DNA of 64,000 nt from Auanema rhodensis (taxonomy: Eukaryota; Nematoda; Chromadorea; Rhabditida; Rhabditidae). The position numbers and the translations under genes are program-made. Position 1 is the stretch's first letter. Each line of letters starts with the position of its first letter. A model generated the notes under the pieces. It saw only the letters and a list, made by a program, of their open reading frames with translations. It did not search any database and had not been told where the DNA came from. Positions 51,701-64,000 of this stretch are shown piece after piece. The stretch covers positions 11,842,001-11,906,000 of the forward strand of contig OZ059897.1 in the NCBI GenBank assembly GCA_964057225.1, written 5' to 3'.

Positions 51701-53434
51701 ACCTACCACTCAGGTTGGTAGTATTCATTTATTTAATTTACCGTTTGGCACTATAGGATCTTAGCTTTCTCCCTATAAAGCCTGAAAATGGTATTCGTAT
51801 GGCTTTTTTTGTACATGACGATGAGTTGCCCTGGGTTTTAGCATGTCCTAATCGTGTTTTACTTCGTCTAGGATTAAAACAAAGCTGTAAGATGATATAT
51901 AGATTTTTTTTCTAAATTACTCGTGTTATATCTTGCAGGTTATCCAATCCCAATTGTAAATATACCTAACAGGGATCCCGTTTATACATCTGAAACTAGC
52001 AGAACTGTTTTAAAGGTATTGTATAATTCATTTTTCATATATTTGCGTGTTCTATGTTCCAGGTGTTCACTGATTTTCGTAACTGGTCATACAGAATGAA
52101 AAGACTGTATGGAAGCACTGTATCTCTTCATATTGGAGGAAATCATACAATTGTTAAAGTACCGAAACACTCTAAAGCTGTGGTAATTTTTTGTATCAAT
52201 CGAGTTTTCTATATGTTTAATATTTAGATTAGCTCTATTTTATCCTGGAATCGGTCCATACTAGCCTGGAGATGTGATATCAACACCAAAGCTGATAGCC
52301 ATCTTGTTTGTGAAGAAGTTGATGGGTTTTACACTACACAAATTCTAGCAGAAGGAACACAAAGGAATGGTGAGTTACAAAGAAACTTTTTAGTTACTCT
52401 TTCATTTTCATAATTCACACGTTTTTCTGAAAACCTAACAAAATTTATTTGTAGTTACTGGTGCTTCATTTGTTATATTCAATGGGTCTTTAAAATCAGT
52501 TGGACAACTTCAGGTTTTTGCTTAAACCAACTAATTTACACATGCATAATTTATAGCTTTCTGTTATCGAAGATGGTATTGCTATCATGATGCAGCCCGA
52601 AAAGTTCACTGCTTTTCAAGAAAATTTGAGCAGCCAAGGGGTACTTTAGCAAACGCTGAAAAATAAAATATATTTGTTTGCAGTTCGAAGATTTCACCAT
52701 TGAGGATTCTGCGGGAGGGAAATTTTCGTTTGAATGGGTAGATGATGATCACAATATCTCTGAATACTCTCCGAAATCTCCTATAAATAATCAGTACATT
52801 GGGGTTTGATTTCAAAGTTCATCCATTGATAGCAATCATGTTTTTAGGGATTGTTCCAATACGGATTATCTTTAGAACGAGCTTTGACGTCAGTTTTGCA
52901 TGCTACTGCCGATGGACAATATGGAATAATTCTATCACAAGTTCTAAATTGTAAAGAAGGACGTTTGGATCCTGATGAGGAACCCCGGTTTTTTAGGTAC
53001 CAAACATGTTGTTTTAAAGTTCTATAATGTTTATCTGTTAAGTGTTGCTGAGATAATTGCTCGAGAGTGCAGTTTTCATTTAGATGCTTTCATTCCACTG
53101 TTGAATAATATGAATATGAGGTAAAAACATATGCTCAATCTATACTTATATTTGTTTTTAGTAAAATTGCTATTCGGGTTCTCGCTACAACTGAAGTAGT
53201 AGAGTATGATGTGTCTCCATGGCCAGGTCTAGAGGTAGAGCATTCTAAATACAAAGAAAATATATATCAGGTTATTCTTTTAATTATCATTTTTTCGTTT
53301 AACTAAATAATTTTTTCTAGTTGATTCCTACATTATATTCCATCATCGAGCACTTCCGAGCTGGTTTTCATGTAGAGATTACTTTAAGTTTAATTGTGCT
53401 CAATTTTTTTTTAGCACATAAGGGGAGTTCATAA
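48756..53434 (+). CDS. aka-1: SARA/ZFYVE9-like FYVE protein (AKA-1 homologue)
   Basis: Twenty-seven exons give 1151 residues: first 48756-48863, 48909-48978, 49028-49317; FYVE exons 50428-50519, 50585-50663, 50710-50789; last 53162-53270 and 53321-53434. The FYVE finger carries YWIPDSDCFSCMLC, LLRRHHCRACG and the cysteine pair VCTPCC; it binds PI3P on early endosomes. The C-terminal 550 residues match the SARA region, including VWVVASTGFSIIGQNEVAF, ADSHLVCEEVDG, TGASFVIFNGSLKS, FEWVDDDHN and LFQYGLSLERAL. The N-terminal 440 residues are acidic and variable. SARA recruits Smads to TGF-beta receptors; C. elegans AKA-1 was described as a PKA-anchoring protein. Introns 51359-51400 (42 nt, stop-free, multiple of 3) could be retained. 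Confidence 0.93.
49078..49221 (+). repeat. 24-bp (8-residue) in-frame repeat, six units, in aka-1
   Basis: Exon 3 of aka-1 reads AVNESCEV, AVNESCEE, AMKESYGE, APTKSYEK, APSELSEE, TVSESQKE: six consecutive 8-residue units. The first two are nearly identical in DNA; later ones diverge progressively. Confidence 0.85.
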
Positions 53435-55515
53435 TTTTTTTCTTTTAAGTAATTTTATTTCTGTATAACAGATTTTTTAAACTAATTTTTTTAATGTATT
53501 CTGTGATAATTTTGAAACGTGTAGCAAAATTAATATTTATAACTTTTCTATTTGTGTTGAACTGTAATTTGGTCATAATATCATAGTCATGTATGTTTCA
53601 CGCCTTACTTAATTAGGAATTGGTTTTCGTCACATAACAATTTGTTTAAATTGATATGAAAATTCTTATTTTTACTTTTTTTGTTTATAAATACATTATA
53701 AAAGATCAATGACGTTTCAAACAAGAAAAAAGGAATTTTTGGTTTTTCATTTTTTTACATCTCTCCAAATCTTGCAAAACTATATTTGATATTCATGTAG
53801 GCCACGTCGTTTTGGTCATTATTCATAGTGTGCCCTTACATGATCGGAGCATTGTTTTACATCAATGTGTTGAGTCAGAGTCATCATTTTGGAATTGTAT
53901 ACTTCCTTCAGCGTGTCGTATCAAATGTATTAAATAGCTTGAATATATGAAACTGAGATCAGACGTTTTCTACATCGTATAGACAGCCTGATTACTGACC
54001 CAGCCTAGGCTGGGGTAGTTCCGCATCCGGATGTCTAAAGCTCATAATGATCCTATAACGTCATTCGGATTCTAATGACTTTACCACAATGGAAGTAGCT
54101 AAGCAATTATGTGAATTTTTAGGAATTTCATGTTTTTTCCCTATATGATATATCAGTTAAGACTTATTAATGGAATTGGGAATGCATCATGCTTGAAACC
54201 TGGTTCAATAGTTTGTACATACAATATTGGTTTTCAAATTTATAGGTTATGATATGTAAAAATGAATAAAAGCTTCTTATAACATAGAAATGTATATGAA
54301 ATATTTGAGAAAAATTAATTAGAAGCCTAAGCCATAAACCTGAAGTATAAATGTGGTACATGGAACATATTGACCAAATAGACATTTTCGTCCATTTTTT
54401 CTTTGATATCTTTTTAACATTTTTGCATTGTCTTTGTATGAGCTTTTTTTTAGTAGGTTTTCAGAAAGCTTAGACGACATTAATAAGAAATAAAGATCAA
54501 AGAAAGACAATATCTTATGATATTCGTCAGCTTTCCGTCTAAGACACCCAATAACCTTGCTTCAACGGAAAAAGCAACCGGGAGTATTTTCAACTAAAAA
54601 CAGGGCTTTCACGGCTTATCCTTCATCGTATATAATCAACAAGATGACCAGGACAACTACTAAAAATTATTTAATTACGAAAAAAATATTATGGTTTCTT
54701 TCTTTGTATATAATTATGTTTATACAACTATATATTTATTTGTTTGTTTATTTATTTATTTATAAACCACTACTAGGTATGCAAAGCAGCATTCGATATA
54801 CAACATTACTTATTTCATTTAAAATTATATTTTACAATTCTTAGTATCATGACGAAAGAAATAGTTTTAAAAACTAACTCGCATGAAAACACAGAAAGTG
54901 TCATTCTGTCATGACACAGTTGTCAGCTTTTTTCAATCCGAAGCTTCTTCGTTTTTTTTGATTCATTGTATGATGGCTTGTTCTCACATTTTGGTTAACC
55001 TCTTGAAATGGGTACTCTGTTTATTTGAAACACTAAGATGAAATCTGAGTAATGGAAAACGAATTCGTGTAACAAATAGCTATGAATATATGTTAAAAAT
55101 TTATTTTTGTGGAAAGAAGATCGATGGATAAGCTTATCATTGATGTCATTCTAAAAGTGTTATCTTAATATTTAAGATAAAAATAGGACAATGCGTGTGG
55201 ATCGAAGCATATACTTGGAATTGATAAATGTAATCTGTTATTCATCGCTTTAAAGAACGATGAATCTCAAAAAATCCTTTCGACGGGTATAATCATGTAG
55301 CATTAGAAAGCTTGGAGGTCTCAACTAGGGAAATCTATTCAGTTGCGTGAAGCAGGAACTGCCTTCTTGATTTGAATCTTCAATCCTAATAAAGAGTTGT
55401 CGTCCTTCTTTTATTTGAGAGTGATTTTTTGTGATTCTTGTGTAGTATAATTCTTTTTAAGCAATGGAGGCAAGCACAAATATTATATAAGTATCAAAAT
55501 ATAAAGCATATACAG

Positions 55516-55558
<43 letters not shown>

Positions 55559-58500
55559 TAAAGTATACATATTATACTAAAAGAAATGCACTTTTTTATA
55601 TAATATATATGTATATATATAGCTCATATAATGTCAAATAACAATAACTTTAATACGCTTGGTAAAGTTAAAAATCATATATAGAGCTAGTAGATACACA
55701 TATACAATACCTGCTTTTTAATTTTAAATTAAAACAATCTCAAGGGTATTCCTGTAAGTCGTGTAAACATTTTTAATTTATTAGAACGCTTGCAAGAAAG
55801 CCTTAACTTTAATTTAAACAAAAAATTCTTTTTCTTTTTTTTTTAATTTTTTCATTTCCTAAAAAGAATTCAGAGGTTTTTTCATCTGTTTTATAAATAT
55901 TCTATATAAGATATGAGATATTAAAGCCAGGTGTAATAGAATAGCGTCATAATCATGTTACTATATTATGAAAACAAAGAATGAAGAAGAAAAGCCTGAT
56001 GGTAGAATATGAAATTAAGGTTACTTTTTTTGAAAAAAAAAATAAATAAAGAAGCGTTTTCCTTGTTTTTTTAGAAAATTCGTATGAATATTGTAACTTG
56101 GTTTCATACAAAATATTATTTTCTTAAAAAATGTTCTGTAGCATAAAACCTTATTTTATGAATATATTAAAACAATTTCAATATTTATAGTAAAATGTGA
56201 ATATTTCAAAAGAGATATGTAGATTATATAAGTATTCAAAAAAAATATATGTAATAGTATGTACACATGTATGTATAACGGCAAATTACATGTCTCATAA
56301 CTGAATTATGAGATCATTTTGTGCTTCATTTTTCTTCTTTTTCGATTTCTAGCATCATCCAGTTATTAGAAATATCATTAGTAGTAGCATTGTCATTATC
56401 ATCTCTTCTTTTCTTGTGAAACTATTGTGATAAGTCACGTTAAGCCTCCAAGAGGGACCAGCCTACTTTGCCTTTTAGCCACGCCTCCGGCCTCGATAGC
56501 TCAACGTTGTCTACATTGGAAAAGCCACTCAGCTGCAGTTTTGAAGTAATTTCAAACAAGCTCTACCACTCATTTACAAAGCTCTGTAATATTCTTTGAT
56601 AATTACTTTGTGGAAAAGAAGTAAACTTACTACGCCAATCATTTTTTATGTTGTATCCAACATTAACTTTAAATCTTATTATTTTTGGTAAGTTGAATGT
56701 TTTTTTTTAAAAGATGATATCATAATTTATATAACAGAAAGAACGAGAAAAACACTCATAATTTTGAAAATTGATAATAATTTTAACAATATTTTGAGAT
56801 GACCTTATACAATACAATTTGTATTGACCTTTAAACATATATTTTTTAATATATTCATAATTATTATATATAATATAATTACTAAAAAGTACTCATCATA
56901 TTCAAACAATTTGGAAGTGCTTTGAGAAAAACAAAAAAAGTCAGTTTTGTTAACATTTTTGCTTGATTATTATTGAGATTAGTTGAGAAGTCAAATGCAG
57001 ACTTGGTTGAGAGGAAAACAAACTAATTTGGTGAAATTCTCTTTTAAATAAAACTATACTCATGAAATCTGTTTGAATCTTTCTCTAATTTTACGCGAGT
57101 TTTGGAATTTGAATGAGATTGAACATCACTATTAACAAACATTTGTATCCGTTCCAGTTGCCCGTACTTGAAGAGAACATTGGTGTAAAAATAAAATTTA
57201 ACCGATAGTAAGAAGAGATTAGAATGTAAAGATTCGTAGTATTTTTCAAGCAAAAAAACCTGGTTTCCTGCTGATTTTCTATATCCTGGCTTATTCTTCG
57301 TTGCCACGGTCTCCTTCTTCTTCAACACCTCTTCTCCCACGTTCATCATCATCTTTCATTGCTAATTCTGCTTCTTTTCTTTCACTTTTCTCCATTTTTT
57401 GTAGAAGAATATTTTATAATCGGATAAAAATCTGCTTTATGGTGTTTGTCGTGATTAAAGATATGTGAGAAGCAAACCAATAAGAAAACAAAAAAAAAGG
57501 AAAATGTTTGTTTTTTTCATGACAATGATCTTTCGTTCTACCACTTCATTTTCAATTCCATCTATTCAAATGCTGTTTTTTGCTAGAACTGACCAGAAAG
57601 TTCAAATTGAAGTTACCATAGGAAACCATGCTTTTTTCCTGTTTTCACCAATTGATTTAGTATTCCAAATTTTTTTCTTTTCTAAGTACTGAGTAGGCTA
57701 TGCATTAGTTAAAACCCTTATTGATAATTCCAAGTTAAATATTTTAAATTTGCGTATTCTATTGATTTATAAGAATTTTATAAGAAAAAAAAAGCTATAC
57801 GAAATTTTGTACTCATTCCTTGACGTCAATTAATAGTCATGTTTTTCGTCTTTTTAGCTACTAATACTACCTTTTTGCTAAGATTTGTCTTTTTCTTATG
57901 TTCTTGATAGCAATACGAAAAATAGAAAGGAAAAGCTTGGAATCTTTGCAAGACAAACCATAAAAACGACACACTCTGACCATTTAATCCATTCATTGCT
58001 TTCAATTGATCTTCTAAACCGAAGAAAACCAATCCCTTTTGAAATGATTGAAAGAACTTTGGAAAATTTCCTCATTTTTGAGAGGTTGTACCCACTGCTT
58101 TAATCCTATTCATCAATCTCACAAATGTTAAGTCAGTATTCGATGAGGTCCAGATGATATTAAACGATGAACTCTCGGAGCAATTCGATGTCGCAAAAAA
58201 AAATTCTGAAAATGGGAAAGCTTAGAGTTTAAAAAAGTGAAAAAGGTTATTGGAGGGTGAGGAACAAAAAAAAAGAAAGAAAGGAAGAAAGAAAGTGGAA
58301 AGGCGCTCAACACAAAAGACGAAGCACCCTCGTTCTATCTTACTATTATAGAAAGATATATTACCAAAAACGTATCGTAAGAATGACTATAATGTCTTAA
58401 AAATTAAAATTTTTCCATTTCCAATAAAAAAATTGAAATTCCTTTTGTTTTTTTGTTAGTTAGCATACATTGATAAATATTATTTACCGAAGAAAGCTGT

Positions 58501-60854
58501 GATCATTAGCAATGAATTGAAATTACTATTATAACTATTGCAGCCAAATATTAAATAATGATAATTTGAATGATAAATTAAGCAAAGCATTCGATTTATT
58601 CAAAAATATTTATTTGTTTAGTTATTTTAATAAAAATGATTAGCTTTAAAGTAGAATTGTCCCAAAAGAAGAAGAACCACAAAGAATTGAACGCCTCGAC
58701 CTTTCCGCGACATCACTTGCTTCCGGTCCACCAAGATCATGTACAAGCAATTGCCTCCCTGTTATATAGTCATAAATTCTAAAGCTTGTCAAAAATCAAA
58801 AAATGAATAAAAAGAACAAATCGTGCCCTTAAAAACGTTATTCAAATATGTGTATTTGCATTTATGGAGTTTGAACTTAAAGCAATTTCGGAAAACGTTT
58901 TAGTGAAATAAAGAACATGAAATGTCCTTGAAGTAACATTTCAAATAATAATAATAACTGTCCAGAATTATTTTTCAGCTTTAACTATAAATAAATCGAT
59001 GTATAAAATGTGAATCATGACAACTATTGCTCTGCTCTATAATTATTGACAGCACATCTAGCATCATATTTAATGACTACCTTTTTTCGTCTCATTATAT
59101 CCGTCTTTGTCAATCAACTGACTTTTGAGCTGTTCATCCAAAATAAAACTATATAGATATTATATATATAAAGAGATAGAGATAAAGAGAAAGAGAGAGG
59201 GGTGAAGGGGGTCGTTAGAGGTAAAAGAAATAAGGAAAGACAAAGAGAGAATGAAAAATACATCAAAAACTAATTCCGTAGTTGGTTTGGTAACTTTGAT
59301 TCTTTTTTTCTCTTTTTTTTTAAATTGTTAAACTAAGTAATGCTCAGGATTGGAAAGTCGAATGCATTTAGCCGGAGTATTTAGTTTGACGTTCACCGCG
59401 CTATGACTAAGACCAGTCGCATCATCCTGAATTTGTACTTACAAGAATTCGAATATTAATAAGACGAAAGGAGAAGAAGGGTTCAGTGAGATGACCGCCT
59501 CCATATGTCCATCTTTTCGCTTGCAAGGCTGTTGGATCCAATAAAAGTATTATAAGCAGCGTTTCGTGCTTGATATGCTCATTAGGTTTTCCTATTTATT
59601 GAACTCGTTTGGAACAAAGTGACCGTATATCCTTATATTCTCATATTTCAAGATTAGATAGCAAAATAGAAAAAAGAGATAAAATGGGTTGGGTAGCAAA
59701 GAAAAATGTAAGCTCAAGAAGGAACTATATACATAATAACAAAAATAAGAGCAAGTTCAAACGTGAAATATACAATTCTTTTGAATATTTAATTTTATAT
59801 AATATTTCATCATATGCATAGTTACATATAATTGAAAAGTGTAATTTTTGATATTTGATATGAAGTTTTTTTTTAATTTTTCACAAAATAAGCTTTAATC
59901 CCTCCCAACTTTTTGATCTCTAATGTATTTCATTCTAAAATGTAAAATATATGAAAAGATATATGTATAAATTGAATATATCTTTCTACTCAAATTGCTA
60001 TTTCAATAAGGAATTTTTTATTAATTTAAGAATTGATCTATTTGCTCCATCACGATGAGCAAGTGCTATAAGCTGATATATGTATGACCGAAATATAGTA
60101 GTATTATGTATTTATAAATATATATTTCTTTTATAGAATGTATTTATAAATAAAGCTAATAATACAAAAGCTTTTCTTTTTTTTTTCAACTCAAAACAAG
60201 TTCTAACTTTATTTTATTTTTATTTATTTCAAATCCATTCTTTTGTATCAAAGAAAACATTTTTTTGTACGTTTTATACAATCGAATGAAGTGGAAATCA
60301 GCTTATGATAAGAGAGCGGATGACAAAAAAAAGATTCGAAGTTGCACAAATATTTGGCAAAATATTAGATTTCGATTATATAAAAGCTTGAAATCAACAT
60401 ACATTATGCGAAATAACTGAATAATTATTTCTTTGATCATTTTGAATTGTTAGAAACAAAATTAAAATAACTGAAAACAATAAAAAATATAACAAGTTGT
60501 TACTATTGTTTGTTAATTTTTGCTAGAAATAATTATAATAGAAACTCAATTCAATATAATATAATAGTGGAATCGAATATTTTATAAATGAATCCAGTAG
60601 ACATAATTATTAACTTTTAATTATTTGCATCATAAACCAAATTTAAATACTATTCTACTTAGTATTAAAGATAATTTGTACTTTACGTTTATAACTCTTC
60701 ACCTTTAAAAATATAATATTAGCTTTTAACAAACTTAAACAGAGATTAAATAAGCTTGACATCATAAAGTATTTTCATCAAAATCTTTGAAATATGTATG
60801 ACATACAACTCGCATTCATACATTCATTCATTCATTCATTCATCTTTACTTGAT
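53435..60854. other. Gene-poor region of 7.4 kb between aka-1 and the opsin-like gene
   Basis: Very AT-rich, with (TA)n runs at 55526-55555 and elsewhere. GC-richer islands are a perfect 16-bp palindrome at 53999-54014, 56435-56540 and 58670-58760. A GA-rich tract is at 59170-59260 and a CATT run at 60818-60843. Open frames lack motifs. I recognise no protein or RNA gene. Confidence 0.5.
53999..54014. repeat. Perfect 16-bp GC-rich palindrome
   Basis: CCCAGCCTAGGCTGGG equals its own reverse complement and sits in AT-rich intergenic DNA. Confidence 0.9.
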
Positions 60855-61554
60855 ATGAACATTTATAAGCGAATGTCATTCACAAGTAAATATTTAAACT
60901 TTCAATAATTAACATCAAAATAGGAAAAAAAACTTTTTTCTAACTGGATTTTTCAAATTAAATATATTTCAATCTTTTAGGTGGCCTTGGACTACTATTA
61001 AATTTATCTTCAATTGTTCCATTACTCAACCAAAAAAAAGGAAAAACAATATTGTGAGGGATTTTTGCAATTTTCTTATAAATTTACAACGTAATTGATG
61101 TCTATATGATTTTTTTTAGAGATAATCCTGGTCATCTTCCACTGTTGCTTCTACTACTTTTCGATTTAGGCTTGTCAATAATTCTGATTGCTCCAATTTA
61201 TTCTTTTCTTACAGAAAGGTATTTTAACTTTATTATATATATAGATAGATAGATAGATATTAAAAATATTCTCGTTGTATATAGAAAACAAAGATTCTTT
61301 TGTCGTCTATCAAAACCAATTTTTTTTATACATTCATCCTGGATATTTCTCTCAAATAAGCTTGTAAAATAAGTGTGTTCGGGTTAAACTAATGGAATAA
61401 ATGTGCTGACCAATAATCAGATGTTCATCAATTAAATTCAAAATTAAAACTTATTTTTAAAAATGCTATTGATATTCAAAGATTATTCTTTTTTCAATAG
61501 GATGTTTAATATTATATTTTATATGTATATATGCATCATTATGCATAATTTACC

Positions 61555-61585
<31 letters not shown>

Positions 61586-63202
61586 GCATTAAAAATAATT
61601 TTTAACTGGTATTACACCAATGATTTAAATATGAATTTCTGAGAATACTTAGTGTTCTGCATACCCATGAAAACCTTTCAAATTCCTTTTAAAATCATTG
61701 GAAGATTTTTTGTTAGACGTTCTCTGACCAGTTAGTTCAAATAATCCTAGTATTCGAAGGAAAAGAAGAAAAATTTTCATTTCCATTCTTTATTCATCAA
61801 ACCATGGATTACAACAAATAATTATACTGAAAATAATTACAAAACTAAATGTTAAAACAGATATTTTTCGAGTTGTTATACAATTAACCTTTCTTTCAAA
61901 AAATTTGTTGAGCTTTTATCAGCTTTATTAACTAAATTTTATATTTTCTCTTATAAATAAACAATTCTCTAACTTGGTTGATTCCTCGTTTTAGAACACA
62001 ATTAACAAACTCATTCTTCATGTTTTAGCCCGGTTTTCAACGAGTCTACATGCCAGCTTTATGGATCTTTAGACATGGCCTTATCTTTGGGGCAAATTGT
62101 AACTGCTTGCACAATTGCTTTTGATCGTTATATATCCACCATTTCTCCAAAATGGGGTTTGTTCCTCAAAAAAAAACATTTATATGTATTATTCTATTTT
62201 AGGAAAATGGAGATGTCATGGTAATTACATAAAACTTATCTGTGTAATTCTGCTAAGTGTTGCTTTATGGAGTCTTGTACCCATATTTGGATATGGTAAA
62301 TATGATCTCTTCTTAGATGGTCAATTCTGTTCATTAGATTGGAAACAGGTAAAAAAACAGCTAAACTTATATTCCATAATTAATATTATTAGGGAGATAT
62401 CGATGACTCTTCGACGAACACAGCGAAAGAACAAGCTCACCGATATATTGCATTTCTTACCGCTACCTGTTTGGTTTTCTTTCTGATTCCCGTGTGCATT
62501 GCCTCTTCATTCTATTATAGTGTCATTGATCATGTTGAAAGGTTTCAATTCATGTTAAATCCGTAAACTTCCTCCTTTTTTTAGATTGAACTCTTCCGAA
62601 ATCAGAGAAGATACGAACCTCAATTCTCCAACATCAAAGTGCCCTTGGGCTTTTCAGAACCATGTTGCAAAAGTATGAATGAAAATTTATTAATTAAATA
62701 AGTATGTTATTCAGGTCGGTCTTGGTTGTTTGTTATCGTCTACAATACCTTACTTGGCATATTCAATAGTTTGTTTAAATCCTATGAAATCGGACTTTCG
62801 AAACGCCAGTTATGTGGTTGTCCCAGTAATTGCTAGTCGTTTTGCTCCACTTCTAAATCCCATCATGTATATATGGTAGAGTTTTTTATATTTGTGATAT
62901 TTAACAAAGCTTGTTCAGGCTGAATTCAGAAGTTGTACCAATTGATGCATGGATAGCTGAGAAATGGGCCAAGCCCAAACCTAGAGCATCCAGTGCTCGG
63001 AACTATCAAACTATTAGCCTTATGATGAATGTACCAGGCGTGACGTTTCCAATTTTAACTCCTTCTGTGCCTAGAAGACAACTACCAAAAGTAATTCACT
63101 ATATAATGTTTAAAATTAACATTTTTCTCATTTAAGATTCCTCCGCATCTGGTGTCGCCTTCAAAAAGACCTAGTATTTCGTTTTTCGATGAACAACAGT
63201 GA
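60855..63202 (+). CDS. sro-1: Opsin-like class A GPCR without the retinal lysine (SRO-1 type)
   Basis: Exons: 60855-60885 (tentative), 60981-61053, 61120-61218, 62029-62156, 62203-62348, 62393-62541, 62585-62672, 62715-62875, 62919-63090, 63137-63202; 370 residues. TM1 has GLGLLLN; TM3 has a cysteine (STCQLYGSLDMAL) and ends in the DRY motif (FDRYIS). TM4 and the next loop read PIFGYGKYDLFLDGQFCSLDW, the opsin plug with the paired cysteine. TM7 reads PVIASRFAPLLNPIMYI: NPxxY is kept, but the residue six before the NP asparagine, lysine in opsins, is arginine. The receptor is therefore not expected to form a retinal Schiff base. C. elegans SRO-1 is likewise opsin-like. The first exon fits the frame but is weakly supported, and intron 61219-62028 is long. 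Confidence 0.87.
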
Positions 63203-64000
63203 ATGCTGCAATAAATGATTTTAAAAATTATGTTATTAAAAACTTCACGGGTCCTAGTCTTGATTAGAAAATATATTTACTATTTTGCTTCATTTGTGTT
63301 CTTACGGCTAGTTTTGCATTTTATGTAATTGTGTGAACATTTTGTTCGTCAAACGGATAATAAATTGTTATTAGATTGCTAACTTTGAACAATTTTATAC
63401 TATAAGTACAATCAAAAACATCGAAACATTAACTCACGATCACACGATTTGTTTTTCTTTTGTTATCTTTCTTTTCTTTTTTTCATCGTTTCCTCCTTAT
63501 CTGAAGAAACAATGTCTTAAAATAGTATGAATAAGTAAAGGCATGCTTCAGTTCATTCATTAAGGTCCATCATATATTCTATAAGGGTTGATGGAAAGTT
63601 TTCAGTATATACTAAACCAAAACAGACGAGAAAATTTTTTTCTTTTACATCCTTGCTTAAAATAACAAATTCGTAATAATATATAATTGTACGAAAGAAT
63701 AGGCTAAATAAAGTTTTATTCGATTTTTCCATTTATCATATTTATCGTCGATTTTCTCTGTTTTACTATTATATTTAAGGATTGAATAAAAATTAAATTG
63801 ACAATTTGAACTGACATGAACATATTATTGAATTCAATTAGCAATTAGAAGTCATTATCGATTAACATTTCTAAAAGCTTTTCTCAATAGTGTTTGCATT
63901 TGTGCAGCCCGTAAATACTACAAGAATATTACTAAGATGCCCTGAACATGCGTTGAAATGTGCGCTACGTTGATAACAGACCTTTAAAAAAAGAAAAATA
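63203..64000. other. 3' flank of the opsin-like gene
   Basis: AATAAA at 63210-63215 lies just after the stop and is the probable poly(A) signal. The rest is AT-rich with no gene recognised. Confidence 0.5.

Noticed and set aside
56480-56530. tRNA-like GATAGCTCAAC string
   Set aside because: No matching acceptor stem, anticodon loop or T arm could be folded around it.

Overview
The window is nuclear DNA from an AT-rich, intron-dense nematode. CDC-42 looks the same as the C. elegans protein as I know it. Most introns are 40-60 nt with GT...T-rich...AG borders. Many start codons sit 0-5 nt after a polypyrimidine-AG site, as expected for trans-spliced genes. Other nematode marks are a ground-like (hedgehog-related) protein, a one-Ig secreted protein, a TWK potassium channel, an AKA-1/SARA protein, a UBC-6 type E2 and an SRO-1-like opsin relative. 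I do not name a species. Exon models were hand-built from splice borders and frame. All multi-exon models except the 3'-truncated first gene sum to whole codons.

Layout. 1-1893 (-): DOMON + cytochrome b561 protein, cut by the window edge. 4583-6061 (-): C2HC zinc-finger protein, divergent from a one-Ig secreted protein at 6086-6734 (+). 7492-8288 (+): cdc-42. 10650-14301 (-): CYRI/FAM49 homologue, a Rac1-binding WAVE regulator. 15475-16873 (-): ground-like protein with a poly-Thr linker. 18303-20299 (+): alkylglycerol monooxygenase. 21160-22969 (+): two-pore K+ channel. 24357-26585 (+): acyl-CoA synthetase. 26.9-37.4 kb: a repeat island with Tc1 pieces, short inverted-repeat elements, an inverted pair of chemoreceptor genes (one intact, one broken), an ISXO2/Merlin-like transposase relic, and mariner pieces, part of which is amplified as a 354-bp tandem array. 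38715-42061 (-): ammonium transporter. 42-47.3 kb: gene-poor. 47313-48438 (-): membrane-anchored UBE2J-type E2, divergent from aka-1/SARA at 48756-53434 (+). 53.4-60.9 kb: gene-poor. 60855-63202 (+): SRO-1-like opsin relative in which the retinal lysine position holds arginine.

Context. To my knowledge the C. elegans homologues ubc-6, aka-1 and sro-1 all come from one clone (D1022, chromosome II), and cdc-42 and a FAM49-like gene from another (R07G3, chromosome II). The window therefore seems to keep two blocks of old nematode synteny separated by lineage-specific transposon debris. No operon is evident, since same-strand neighbours are 0.7 kb or more apart. I saw no tRNA, rRNA or CRISPR array. 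I did not find a clearly new multi-gene system. The most unusual items are the palindromic receptor pair, the transposon-derived tandem array, the Lys-less opsin relative and the histidine-rich leader of the K+ channel.
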